Shown here one piece after another: positions 53,628 to 64,000 of a stretch of 64,000 nucleotides of DNA (its first letter is position 1; the number at the start of each line of letters is the position of its first letter). The notes beneath the pieces were generated by a model that saw nothing but the letters and a program-made list of their open reading frames with translations, searched no databases and was not told the origin of the DNA. Made by a program: the position numbers and the translations under genes. The stretch covers positions 1,479,975 through 1,543,974 of the forward strand of contig CM030943.1 in the NCBI GenBank assembly GCA_018136815.1. The letters are read 5' to 3'. Source of the stretch: Isochrysis galbana (Eukaryota; Haptophyta; Isochrysidales; Isochrysidaceae).

Positions 53628-56600
53628 TCACGCCCCATGGTCCTCGAGCTCGGCCTCGAGCTCCCGGTTTTTTCTATGGAGCCGGTCGCACTCGAGGCTT
53701 CGTTCATCGAGCTCTAGCTGCAAGGCACGCCGTGTAGCTGCTGCTTGTGCATCGGCGGAAGCCCTTCCCACCACTAACGCATCGATGACGCTACGGACAG
53801 CATGCTGTCGTTGCTCGAGTTCCCTCGCGGCGGCCATGCCATCACTCGCAAGCGCATCTAGCTGAGCCTCTTCGCGACGCGCTTGGGCACGGAAGTCAAT
53901 CGCTGTCACCTCCGCTAGCAGCTCATCCGGTGAGCGTCCGTCTACAAGGAGTGTGCCCACAGGTGGCGGCGGCCTAGGCGCGAGCACTGCCGTCAATGCT
54001 CCTACGGACTTTTGCCATGCGGCTGCAACCCAAGCCGACGGCGAGGAATCTCGGCTTTCTCGTTCTGACTCCGTCACGCGCGCCAACGCCGAGCGCCACG
54101 CACTGCGTGGAGCGTCGCTGCCCACGTCAGATCGCTCGCCGACAACCCCACGTCGGCGCAGTGCCTTCTCGACGGCCTCAGCCATCGACTCCATTTCCGC
54201 CAGACTCGTGGCGAGCCCTGCGGTGCTACTGGAGTTACTCACTCCGACGACGCGCTCCGCCCGCTCCTCTATCTCGGCCGTCGACAGGGACCCAAACGAA
54301 AAGGTGTCATCGTCACGATCCTCGCTTGCTGCGGTGATTGCAGATCGCTGTCTAGGGAGGCTTCTTGCTTCGGCGAGCTGTGCATTGTGCTTGCCCAATC
54401 CCGCCGCGCTCAGCCCCATCGAGTCTAGCTGCTGCGACGCTGCTCCTTCTTTCGTCGCTTTGCGCGCCAGCTCAAGGGCCGCGTTGAGCTGTGCCTCCAT
54501 GGACTGTAGCGCCGATTCCGACTCCGCCAGTGTGGCGTGGAGACTCGCGCGCTCCGCTTCCCACCACTGCGACTCGATGCGCCCGTCCTCAGAGGGCGCA
54601 GCCGCAGCTTCCCGATCGGTCACTAATGCAGCAGCCGTGCCTTGTCCATCCGAAAGATCAAGGCGTCTAGGCATGGCCCGCAGTGCCGAACCTGCTGATC
54701 GCAACCATATTGGTGTGCCGCCTCCCGACGCATCTTCGCCTATGCTATGGCGGTCTCCCGTGGCAGCCTGCGTGAGGTCAACGGAAGGATCGTGTGTGGT
54801 TTGGTTAGCTGCGGCGACGGCGATGTCCTCGATCAGGCGTTCCATAGTCTCAAGCTCCGACAAGAAGAAAGCCGCTTCGGGGCCCTCCGTCGCGGTTGAC
54901 ATAGCAGCAGAAGCAGCGCCGCGTGCCGACGAAGCGGCTTCAGCGAGGACGGCTGCTTCGCGGGCGTGCGCGGCAGCCTCGGCCTCTGCCTTGTTTGCTC
55001 TGGCCTCTGCCTCCTCGGCCCGTCGCTCGGCATCTTGTAGAGCTTGGCGTGCGCGTTCCGCCTCGGCAGTCGCTGGTGCAAGCGCAGCCTCTGCAGCTGC
55101 CTGTGCTGCCGTGACCGCAGCTATGCGCTCCCGTGCTAGACGGAGTTCCGACTTGTAAAACTCCGGCATCGATGATTCTGCTCGCTGCGCAAGATCCGCC
55201 GCCGTAGATCTCTCTGCCGACGCAATCGCGTTCGCCGCGGCAGCACGCTCCTCCATTTCGGATGCTGTGGCAACCGCCTTGTCACGCTGAGCCTCCAGCT
55301 CGGTCACGAGCTTGCGAGCCTCGGCTGCCGAGTGCGTCGCCATCTCGGCGCGCGCCTCCGACGCCTCGGCTCGCGCTGCCGCTTCTGCCGCCGCCGCCTC
55401 GGCGCGTTCCATCCGCTCCTTTGCCGCGCGCAATTCTTCACGCATATCGGCCACCTCTTCCTGAGCAAGCTCAACGGTCATCATATGATGCGCTACCCGC
55501 GCCTCGGCCTCGTTCAGCGCCGCTGCGGAGTCGGCACGTTGCTGAAGGAGAGCATCAAGCTCTTCGCATCGACTATTGAGCTCGACGGCCCGAGCCTGGC
55601 CCTCTTCCAGACTTGCGTTTAAAGAAGTGACCTTGAGAAGGAGGAAAGGGCGTAGGGTAAATTAGCAAGTGTCGCCGCATTTCCGCGAGGTCGCAGCCAA
55701 GAATTGCGGGTGAGAGCTAGAATGTAGGGACATACGCGCCAGGCCACATCCTCACCTGCTGTTGGAGCTCCTTCTCCCTTGCCGCAAGCTGTGTCGCCGC
55801 CGCCTGCGCCTCAGACAATGATGTCTCGACGCTCTGAAGCCGCTTTGCGAGTACACCGGCCCGATGTTCAGCGTGCTTTCTCCCCGCCGCTTCCTCCGCC
55901 GCCGCCTGAGTTGCCGCGGCGTGTTGCGAGCGAAGCTCAGCATCGGCCACACCTTGCTTGGTGTCGAACACCTTGACGTCGGCCGCTTTCGCAGCGTTCT
56001 TTCCCTTTGGCTCCTTAAGTGCGAGGTCCTTAGACGTCCTGTGGACGGAATGGCGCAGTGGCGCGGCGTTGCGCAAGGTGTCCGGCACGCGTCCTCCAAT
56101 CTCCGGGTGCACTCTCTCGAGAGGAGACGAAGCCGACTGCAGCACAAGATTTAGGGCGGGCGTGTGCGGTTAGACGTGCCCTTGGCGTGTGGGCTTCGAG
56201 GATCGTAAGACCTCTTTAGGCATGGGCGGAGGCGCATGAAATGCGCCTTGTAGTGCAAGAGCTCTCATGCCGCCAAAGAGTGTGAGACGTGCAAGCCGAG
56301 GTCTCCTGAAGATTCAGGCATAGCAAACGCAGCTCAAGATGTGATGCACACCTTGAGGAATGAGCCAATCCAGCCTGAGACGCCGTTTGCGGTCGCGTTG
56401 GGACCGACGGCCGTCACGAGAGTGTCCGGGGCGGGTGGCACCGGCTTTGCCTCAGCGATGGCCCGCCGTACTTCCTGTACGGCTGCCTCGAGCTCTTTCG
56501 TCACATGGCGACGAAAAATCTTATCTTCAGCTCGTCCCTTTGCTAGGCCCTCGGCAAACGCCGTCGCGCGTGCCTGGGCCTCGGCCTCTTGGCGCGTCTC

Positions 56601-58784
56601 AGCCTCCCTGTGTGCATCCTTCGCCCGTTGCGCCTCGACTTCCTTCCGGGCCTGTGCCGCTCCCGCATCGCGTGCACCGGCCACTGCCTCCTCCAGCTGC
56701 AGTGCCCAACTTCCACGTTCCTCGTCCATAGCTTGCCTGAGAGTCTCGACCTCCGCTTGCAACGAATCAATTGTTGCCTGCTGCTCCCGCAATTTGGCGT
56801 CAAGCTCGTTTCCCGCCTCGCGCAGTCGTGCCACCACCTCTGCTTCCGCCCTGCCTTGCGCCTCGAAGGCGGCCGCCGTGGCCTCTGCCGCCGCAAGCTT
56901 GGCGCGCGCACGTGCTGCTTCGTCCTCGGCCGCCGCCCTGCTCTCCCGGTGTGTCAGCGATTCGGCGGTCACCACCTGGAGCTGTGCCTCGGCGGACGCC
57001 TTGGCAGCACGCGCCTCCTCGAGGGCAACGGCCGCCTCGGCCTTAGCCGCCTCGCGCTCGGCCTGCGCAGTGCTCGTAGCGGTTGCAGCGCGCGCCGATA
57101 GTCGGGAGCAGCGGTCGCGCTCGGCCAGGAGTTGATGGTGCAGTAGATCGGCACGACTGCAAGTGGGAGGGGTGGATGGTGAGAGCGAGGCGCTTTCGCT
57201 GTATCAGGAATAGCTGCCACATGGTGACCAGACACACGGCTGGCGGCGAGTTCCAACGCGTGCAGTCGTGCGCGCACCGTTGAGCCGCCGAGAGATTTTC
57301 AAGTAGCTCCCGCGTCTCCTCTGTCTGCGTGCCGGAGAGGGCAGGGCCTCCGTTGTCGCCTGTGCATCCCATCGGACTATTTCCGCGTTCTGACTTGATG
57401 GGTCGAGGAGTGGCTTGATGGGTGCGCTCAGGGTCTGCTAGAGGCGAGCGGTGCGCGCGTGACTTCGTTGCCGCATGTGTGCCAGCTGCTGAAGACGCAG
57501 AGGCCTCGGCGGTGGCTTTCCACTCGTTGACCTGTGCGAGGGCGTTGCGTTGACCCTCCAGGGCATCTGCGAGTAGACCCTGCATGGAGTGGCAAGGCCG
57601 CATGTGAGGAACGCCACGGTGGGAGCGGCAAAGATTGAGCTTGGAGCAGGCAGCTCGCCGAACCCGGACACGATGGCAGGGACTGTAAATGGGCATGACT
57701 CTCCTGCAGCCTTGCAATCTCCTGCCGCGACTTGGCCTCCTCGTGATTCCTCCGCTCCGCCCGTGCCCGCGCGACGGCGGCATTGTTGAAGGTTGCGCCG
57801 CGGCCAACACGAGGATGACTGGTGCTCGCGTTGGCGCCTACGACTGGGGGGACACGGATTAAGGGGTCTACTTTATCGGATGGACAGGCGTGTGCGGCTG
57901 CAGGAACCTCGGCTTCGAGTGGGCACGCTCGTTGTATCCTCGTGCTCAGGAACAATGGTAGCAAATTCTTTTGCCCCATGGCGGAGGACGCTTAGCGAAC
58001 GCGGGGTGAGTTCCCAAGCATGCGCACCGGTGCGCACGCGCGGACCACTGCCATAGCTCTCCGGAAGCCTGCCATCGGAAAAGTCGCCAGCCTCAGTCGA
58101 GCTGCCTGCGCTGTTTCCGTCGCTCTCATCTGGACCGCCCCAGTCTCGGGTCAAACTGTACGAGTCGACGCCAATGTTGTCTCGAGAGTCGTACCCGTCC
58201 TGCTCGTACCCATTATGCGTGAACCAACCGGAGCGGCGCGGACCCGAGTTTCCGTAGCGCGAGAATGATCCCGAGCTGCGCCCCCCGAAGCTTCCACCGA
58301 AAGAGAGCGAACGCCTCTTGTGAGAATGATGTGACCCCCCGGTGCCACCCGGATGAAGCTCCTCCGTATGGTCATGTGTTAAGGCGCGGGGTTGTCGGTA
58401 GAGCTGATCGGGCGAGGGCGTGCATACGGGTATCTCATGCTCCTCCTCATACATCTCTGCGTGCAGCCTCACAGGCTCCCTCTGCAGCTGCTGTACGATG
58501 TGTTGCGCCCTCCTGCCAATCTCCTTTGAGTGCTCCTTCTGCCTCGCCATGAGCTCCCTACGCTCGGATGCAATCATCTGAAGCTCGAGCGCCTCGGGGT
58601 CGGCCCGCTTGGGCGGCGCGTGACTTGCGCTCGCGCGCAAGCTCGTGTGCGAGCGGGCAGGGCCCACCCTCGCCCTAGGGAGAGGCTGGTTGAGCCGGCG
58701 CCAGCGAGCGAGCTGCGCCTGCTGTCGGCTTGCATACGAGGGAAGCAGCTGGACTTCAGGCTCGAGAGCAGACTCGGCCGCCAT
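53628..58784 (-). CDS. Large coiled-coil protein, six exons
   Basis: Predicted 1502 residues. Exons: 58784-57908, 57843-57704, 57579-57278, 57156-56352, 56136-55756, 55631-53628. All phases agree and the total is a multiple of three. Residues 1-290 are low-complexity and basic or Gly/Ser-rich (SLSFGGSFGGRSSGSFSRYG). From about residue 300 a coiled coil rich in Ala/Glu/Arg runs with breaks through most of the protein, for example AEATAAAFEAQGRAEAEVVA and RRAEEAEARANKAEAEAAA. Near residue 1250-1330 a Ser-rich stretch interrupts it, and the C-terminus returns to coil (LELDERSLECDRLHRKNREL). Likely a cytoskeletal, centrosomal or basal-body type scaffold (inference from fold only). Intron 2 (57703-57580) would start with GA. 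Confidence 0.8.
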
Positions 58785-59460
58785 TGAAGCTCAGCCAGGG
58801 ACCCTCTCTCCCTCTCTCCGTCTCTCCGTCTCCCCCTCCTTCCCCTCCCCTCCCTCCCCTCCCTCCCTCCCTCCCTCCCTCCCTCTCTCTCGCTCTCAGT
58901 GGAAGCCCGCCCGGCGTTGTGTGGCGCCCTCACTGTGGCGTTCAGCTGGAAGGAGGGACAGAGAAGAAGAACAAGTTTGAGTGAGAAAGAGAGAGAGAGA
59001 AGTGAGAAGGGGGGGTTGAAGGGATGGAGAGAGGGAGAGAGAAGAGAGAAGAGAGAAGAGAGAGAGGAGAGGAGTTTTCGTCTTGAAGGGATTTTGTGGT
59101 TTGGGTAGAGAAGAAGTGGAATGCCAGAGCGATAAAGAAACGGGGAAAATGGTTGGGAGGGGGGGGTGAAGGGCGTGAACAGAGAGACCAGGAGAGTTGT
59201 GGAGAGAGAGGGTCGGGCGAAAGATATAATACTACTTGTATGATGGTTGGGTTCGGCCATCAGCGAAGAAACGGAAGAGTGAAGGAGGAGGAGAGAGAGG
59301 AGAGGAGGAGAGGAGAGAGAGGAGGAGAGTAGAGAGAGGAGGAGAGGAGAGAGGAGGAGAGGAGAGAGTAGGAGGAGGAGAGAGAGAGAGGAGGAGAGAG
59401 CGAGGAGGAGAGGAGAGTGTGGCCGTGAGATGGTTCGATGAGTGTTGAGTACAAAACTCC
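58785..59460. repeat. Upstream CT block and long GA-rich tract
   Basis: 58800-58900 is pyrimidine-rich on the plus strand (CCCTCC and CTCTCC units); 58975-59420 is purine-rich (GAGAGA and GGAGGAGA units, densest at 59280-59415). It lies upstream of the minus-strand coiled-coil gene. Frames through it are artefacts. Confidence 0.7.
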
Positions 59461-59761
59461 CAAGAGAACACAATCCATGCACATATGTTCATTTATAGTA
59501 CATAGCAGGGAGATGTTTTGCGTCAGAGTTGTATGGTTATGTTAGTATAACCTTAGTGATGCGGGACCATAGCCCATCAACGGCCACGGAGCCCCTCTAC
59601 CCCGCGATGGGCGTGTACGCGGTTGGCGCCAAGGCTCACCTACAATACTCAAATTTTTAGTGATTACACGTCAGGCGGAGTACTCATGCCATGATTACTC
59701 TGGTCACCCGGGTAATCATCCAATAATTACAATTACCCTACAAGGTATCGAGTAATCTCAA
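59461..59761. other. Intergenic, AT-richer
   Basis: Contains repeated AATTAC/TAATCAT words at 59690-59750. No gene seen. Confidence 0.4.
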
Positions 59762-59945
59762 AAACTTCATAATATTCTTACCGCACTCGCACTCGCGGCG
59801 AATGGAACCACTACCTACATGCACGTAGCATACTTTCTACACCCCCACTCCCACTCCCCCGGCCCTTCTCCCCCCGCCATCAGGCGGCTCCCCCCGTGCA
59901 CTACTAGGGGGATCGGGGTGAAGGGCTTAGATATGTTGTATTCCT
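59762..59945 (-). repeat. Inverted copy of the 53062 repeat
   Basis: Reverse-complement match to 53062-53225, including CATCAGGCGGCTCCCCCCGT and CGCACTCGCGGCGAATGGAA. The tail reads TTCATAATATTCTTACCGC, so AAAAGG has become a variant. With 53062 it brackets the coiled-coil gene in inverted orientation. Confidence 0.8.
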
Positions 59946-61457
59946 GCCCATCTGAAGGCTGTAGGCATGAATATTCGTGTAAGGTACGCGCTCACAATTA
60001 CAATTGAACAGTTCCCCGTGTTGCCACTGACGCACAAGACACACAGATTCGGATTCCCCATGGTCTCAAGTCCAGGTTTGCAGGTTTTGGTCTCGAAATT
60101 TGCGATTCGAATTTTTTTTGCTGTTACTATAATTGTTGGCTCGTTTAAGGTAATAAACCGGCATGACTTCGACTTCTCGTTCTGCAGTCGCTCTGCGAGA
60201 CTCTCTCTCTCTCTCTCCGTCCGCCTCTCCTCGGCCGACGGCAGGAAGATTCGTCCAAAACATTCTCCAGTCCCAAGATATCTCGTGGGGGGTCTCTCTG
60301 CGCTCTGCGAGGGAAAGGACGCGATCTCGCTCCGAGATTGGCCTCGCCCCCTCCCACGCTGCCCCGCCGTGCCCTCGGTCCCTCGCCCCGCCCGCGGCAG
60401 GTTCTTCCTCTCGGCGTGCCATCCGTCGCCTCCGGCCGTTATATTATTCCCCCCCCCCCCCGCGAGGTTCTTCTCCTCCGCGCGCGGTTCGTTTCCTCCG
60501 GCCGTCGTTCGTTCCCCCCCCCGCGCACTGTTCCCCCCCCCTCGCTTCGATTCCTCTCACGATTCCTTCGATGATTGCCTCCATCTCGTCCGTTCTTCCT
60601 CGCGATTCTCGCGGAGGGGGCACCGACGTTTAACGTTAGTTTCGCGATGTTAGACACTGTTAGACTTTTGCGGCTCGGAGGGTGTCTAACACCTCCTGAG
60701 ACAGGTGTTAGACTTTGTCTATCACCTGCCGATTTTGGTGTTAGAACATGCTTGTCTAACACCAGTCTACTGTTAGATCACAGACTCTGGTCCCTGCGTC
60801 CCTGCACGCACGTGCAGCGGCGCGCCGAACATGAGTTGATTGACATGGGCAAGGTGGCGCTGACAGTGGCAGATGTGAGGCGGCAAGGCGGTTCCCGTGG
60901 CCCGCAGAAGAAGGCCGTCCGTGTGTCCCCCCAAAAGGGAGTGTGTGGCTATGCGCTATGCTCAGTGTGCTGTGGCGAAACGGCGAAACCAAAGCGGCCC
61001 CAGGCCCCAGTTCAAATGTTTGGCCTGTCGTGCAGGAGTGGGCGCTTATTACCACATTCCTTGTTTTTTTGCGTGTCACCGATGTCTTCTAGAGTAGTCG
61101 GGAGTTTTTGGCTGTTTTTGGCTGGTTTTACATTTTCATTTTCATTTTCGCCGTTTTCGCCGCTCTGAAAATCTGAAAATGCATTGCATTGTAACATTCT
61201 GTACTCAAGTCATGCTGCTTAGGGGGTTCTATCCTGCCTATATGCAGGCCACCCAGCCAAAAATATGACTGCTCTGCCCCCTGCATCACCCGAATGCAGG
61301 CACCTAAATTCCGGTTTATAGGCACCTACTAGGGTTAAGGCACAGTCCCGCACTAGGATTAAGGATTAAACTAGTACAACAAGAAAATTCTGACACTTCT
61401 GCAGCTGCGTCGCACCGGCCGGGGCGAGCGGGAGAAGGGAAGGGGGGGGGAGCGCGA
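59946..61457. repeat. Intergenic; cluster of TGTTAGA/TCTAACA words at 60640-60790
   Basis: Between 60646 and 60780 TGTTAGA or its complement occurs about eight times, several as facing pairs (GGTGTTAGAC against GTCTAACACC), giving hairpin potential. 60450-60545 is C-rich, and 61130-61160 has a TTTCATTTTC repeat. No gene is accepted; a 228-codon plus frame at 59967-60653 lacks motifs. Confidence 0.5.
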
Positions 61458-61560
61458 ATGCGGTGGACTGCGACAAGGCTCGCAGCCGCAACCTCTTGCC
61501 ACTCTGCGACGGGCCGCTGGGCGCGCACAACCGGGGTGCAGGGTGCGGAGGGGCTGGGCA

Positions 61561-61596
<36 letters not shown>

Positions 61597-63365
61597 GCCC
61601 GGAGCGCCCTCCTCCTCCTCCTCTTCCTCCCCCTCCGCTCGGGCCGGTGCTGCTGCTGGTCGCACTTCTTTTCAGCGTGAGTCAGTCCTGGATACGGCGC
61701 GGCGTGCGCTTCTGGGGAGGCTGCGTCCCGATCGCCACCACTTATGCGCTCGGGATGCTCCGCTCACCTCCGAGCCAACGTGAGGAGACGCTTCACGAGC
61801 TGCACGAGCAGTGCGCCCCTGATGCGCTCCGGCTCATCTCGCGCCTCGGCGGCGGGTACGCGCATGCACGCACCACCAACCTCTCTGCGCGCATGCCACC
61901 CCCGCCTGCACGAAAATTCATCCACCACCTGCCAATCCGAATCAGATACGTCAAGATTGGGCAAGTGCTCGCCAATCGGGCGGACGTGCTGCCCGAGGCA
62001 TACGTGCGCGCGCTTGGCTCGCTCCACGACTCTGTTCCCCAGCGCCCATGGCACGCAATGGCGCGCCGGCTGCCAATCGAGGCGCCTCGCCTGCACGCTG
62101 AGCTGGCGGAGGTCGAGGCCACTGCACTTGGTGCAGCGAGCACGGGGCAGGCGCATCTGGCAACACTAAAAAACGGCTCTCGTGTGGTACTCAAGATGCA
62201 GTATGCCGGCTCGCGCTCCAAGTTTGGGACAGACTTTGGCAACGCGGCCAAGCTCATTGGCATCGTGCTGCCTGCACTGCGCCCGGCCGTGCTCGAGGCT
62301 CGCCGCCGCTTCATGCTGGAGTTTGACTACGTGCGCGAAGCGCAGGATATGGAAGCGGTGCGCATGGGCATTCGATCGCACCGCATATTCGTTCCTTCCC
62401 CATACCACCGCCTAACGACAAAGACAGTCCTCGTGATGGAATACGTGCCCGGTGAGCCTGCCCAGAACTGCTTGAAGATGTGCTAGGGCTGTGCCAGGAC
62501 ACCTTGTATCCAGCCTGCGGTCCACATGTGCATCACATTTCCCAGAGACTCAGCCATTCCCGCCTCCCATAGGTGTCACCTTGTTGTCTGCTACTCGCTC
62601 CGCCATCATTGGTGCGATCGGGGAGTCTGGCTTTGCTCTCGCCAAATCGCGAGCATTAGGTACCCAACCTCCAAAGGCGGCGAGGCCACCCTCCGTATGG
62701 CGTAAACTTCGAGCGCTCCCAAAGTTGTGGTTCGTGCGCAGGCGGACAAGAGCGAGATTTAGGCTGCTTGCGGACGAACTAGGACATCAGATGTTGATCA
62801 ATGGCAGGTGAGGGCTCCACCGAGTTGCGTGGGCGTGTGGATATGCACGCTCATGGTCATGCGTCACCACCTCCAACGCAGATTTCACGCAGACCCTCAT
62901 CCCGGCAATGTTCTGTTGATGCCTGACGGCCGCCTCGCACTTATCGACTATGGGCAATGCGTCACTCTCAATCGGAGCCAACGACAAATGCTCGCCCAGT
63001 TGATCGTCGCGCTTGCTCAGCACCGAAGGTCCGGTGCAAATCCGGAGGCGGACGAGGCAGTGGCGGCCGCTGCCAAAGCATTGGGCTTCCGCACTGCTCG
63101 CATGTCGACGGAGGGGATGTTGGGCCTTGCTCGCTTCTTTTTCGACTCTGACGCGCCAAGTGTGGCGGGACGGCGGCTAACGCCCGCGCAAGCGCTCCGG
63201 GCATTGGACCGCATCGACCCGATAGTCACCATCCCAGAGGAGTTTTTACTTTGTGCTCGCGTCTCCCTACTGCTACGTGGCACGAGCCAGTTGATGGCGC
63301 AGCGGGCTCTTGCAACGGCGTCTGCTTGGGAAGCCGACGCAAAACGCGTACTTTCATGCGCTTAA
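61458..63365 (+). CDS. ABC1/ADCK (UbiB-type) atypical kinase, four exons
   Basis: Predicted 540 residues from exons 61458-61855, 61946-62451, 62573-62807 and 62882-63365, all GT-AG, phases consistent. The first intron (90 nt) is a multiple of three and open, so it could be misread as coding; removing it restores LGG-GYVKIGQVLANRADVL. Family motifs in order: KxGQ near residue 136, the Ala-rich loop GAASTGQAHLA, the Lys in VVLKMQY, the helix EFDYVREAQDMEAVR, VMEYVPG, the catalytic FHADPHPGN at 381-389 and the metal-binding IDYGQ at 401-405. The family sits in mitochondria or plastids and supports quinone biosynthesis. A (GCC)n repeat gives poly-Pro at residues 36-48, and a TM-like segment (LGPVLLLVALLFSV) follows near residue 60. 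Start codon is uncertain. Confidence 0.93.
61561..61605 (+). repeat. GCC trinucleotide microsatellite inside CDS
   Basis: About 13 GCC units encode poly-Pro in the frame of the ABC1 kinase N-terminus. The reading frame is preserved for any whole-unit length change. Confidence 0.85.
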
Positions 63366-64000
63366 TTGAGAAGGGCGGAGAGAGATTAAATCCTTAATGC
63401 AGCACAAGACGTGAAGATGGGATGGTGCAAAGGTATATCCGTTGCTCCACTTCCATCACGAAGTAGCGAGCTGGAATTTCATTATACGCAACGCCCCGTG
63501 GTGTTATAGTAATGCATGTTTATTTCTCATCATCGCCATCCTCTTTCGACTCGTCGTTCGGAGCGTTCCCCCCTCACTGGCGAGGCACGGCAGCTGCCCC
63601 CACCCCTTGTATATGAAAACTACCGCCGACCTCTTATTCAGCGGTACCGCTACTACTATCAATGATGAAACATCTGAGTGTTAATACCGGTAATACTCTG
63701 CTACTAGCTCGGTACCATCACGACGACAAACTGCAGCGCACTTGGCCATGCCGCCTTACACCTTGGTGAGTGCTTGCCGTATCGAGCCGTTGCCGGAGCG
63801 AGCGGCCCGATGAGCATGACCATATCACCGACGTCCAGCATTCAACGTGCCAACCTCAGATGGAGTAGGGGTGAGGTGTCGCATTAGCGAATCGACGCTC
63901 GTTAGGCTTCTCTCTTCTCTTCGTTCGGTATTTATCGTTATAATTCTCTCGTTCTCGTTCTAGGTCAAAAACTTCGCGTGGACGCCTAGGATCTAGGGTT
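63366..64000. other. No supported gene
   Basis: 3' flank of the ABC1 kinase. Only short frames; no repeat or RNA gene recognised. Confidence 0.5.

Noticed and set aside
53953-55158. 401-codon plus-strand frame
   Set aside because: Antisense shadow of the coiled-coil gene's Ala/Glu codons; Ser/Ala/Arg-rich without motifs.
56341-57135. 264-codon plus-strand frame
   Set aside because: Antisense shadow of the coiled-coil exons 3-4, which have consistent splice phases on the minus strand.
63985-64000. Telomere-like TCTAGGGTT at the right edge
   Set aside because: Only one imperfect unit, no tandem repetition; the window simply ends there.

Overview
The window looks like nuclear DNA of a GC-rich unicellular alga, most likely a haptophyte (inference). 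The evidence is spliceosomal introns inside conserved domains, several of them with GC-AG rather than GT-AG ends, eukaryote-only protein families (VIP1/PPIP5K, AK6, homeodomain, TLC, O-fucosyltransferase), long homopurine/homopyrimidine and poly-G tracts, and many transposable-element remnants. There are no operons. Genes lie on both strands, separated by repeats. Exon models were built by hand from conserved motifs, splice dinucleotides and phase bookkeeping; they are not checked against transcripts.

Layout. 0.5-2.8 kb: homeodomain protein with a PAS/LOV-like domain (minus). 4.4-6.7 kb: repeats and one doubtful small gene. 7.3-8.0 kb: AK6 adenylate kinase (minus). 8.8-9.8 kb: unknown conserved-looking protein. 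11.0-16.4 kb: nine-exon double glycosyltransferase (minus), the most notable host gene. 17.3-19.0 kb: nested retroposon copies with a Ty3-type reverse-transcriptase fossil. 19.8-20.9 kb: signal-peptide/RRM-like protein. 21.3-24.2 kb: retroposon end, a TIR element, and an AT-richer island with a two-TM peptide and an ankyrin protein. 25.6-26.6 kb: transposase fossil. 27.0-28.9 and 29.9-31.1 kb: a divergent pair, an unknown protein and a cyanurate/barbiturate-type ring-opening amidohydrolase. 31.3-32.9 kb: retroposon copies. 34.1-34.7 kb: small unknown protein. 37.2-38.3 kb: palindromic quasi-repeats and a LINE RT fossil. 39.2-42.8 kb: VIP1/PPIP5K (minus). 43.8-44.7 kb: tyrosine recombinase. 45.0-45.9 kb: intact retroposon with 17-bp target duplications. 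46.0-48.1 kb: CXC-type gene split by a LINE. 48.4-49.4 kb: TLC membrane protein. 50.6-52.4 kb: transposon ORFs. 53.6-58.8 kb: six-exon coiled-coil protein. 61.5-63.4 kb: ABC1/ADCK atypical kinase.

The host genes are ordinary cell machinery (inositol pyrophosphate signalling, nucleotide/ribosome assembly, glycosylation, membrane lipid, quinone- or plastid-type kinase) with no evident shared pathway. The most interesting observations are the fused glycosyltransferase, the LINE insertion records with exact target duplications (one insert only 18 bp long), a shared 3' tail on unrelated non-autonomous repeats, a recurring purine/pyrimidine tract upstream of most genes, and the low-GC ankyrin island.
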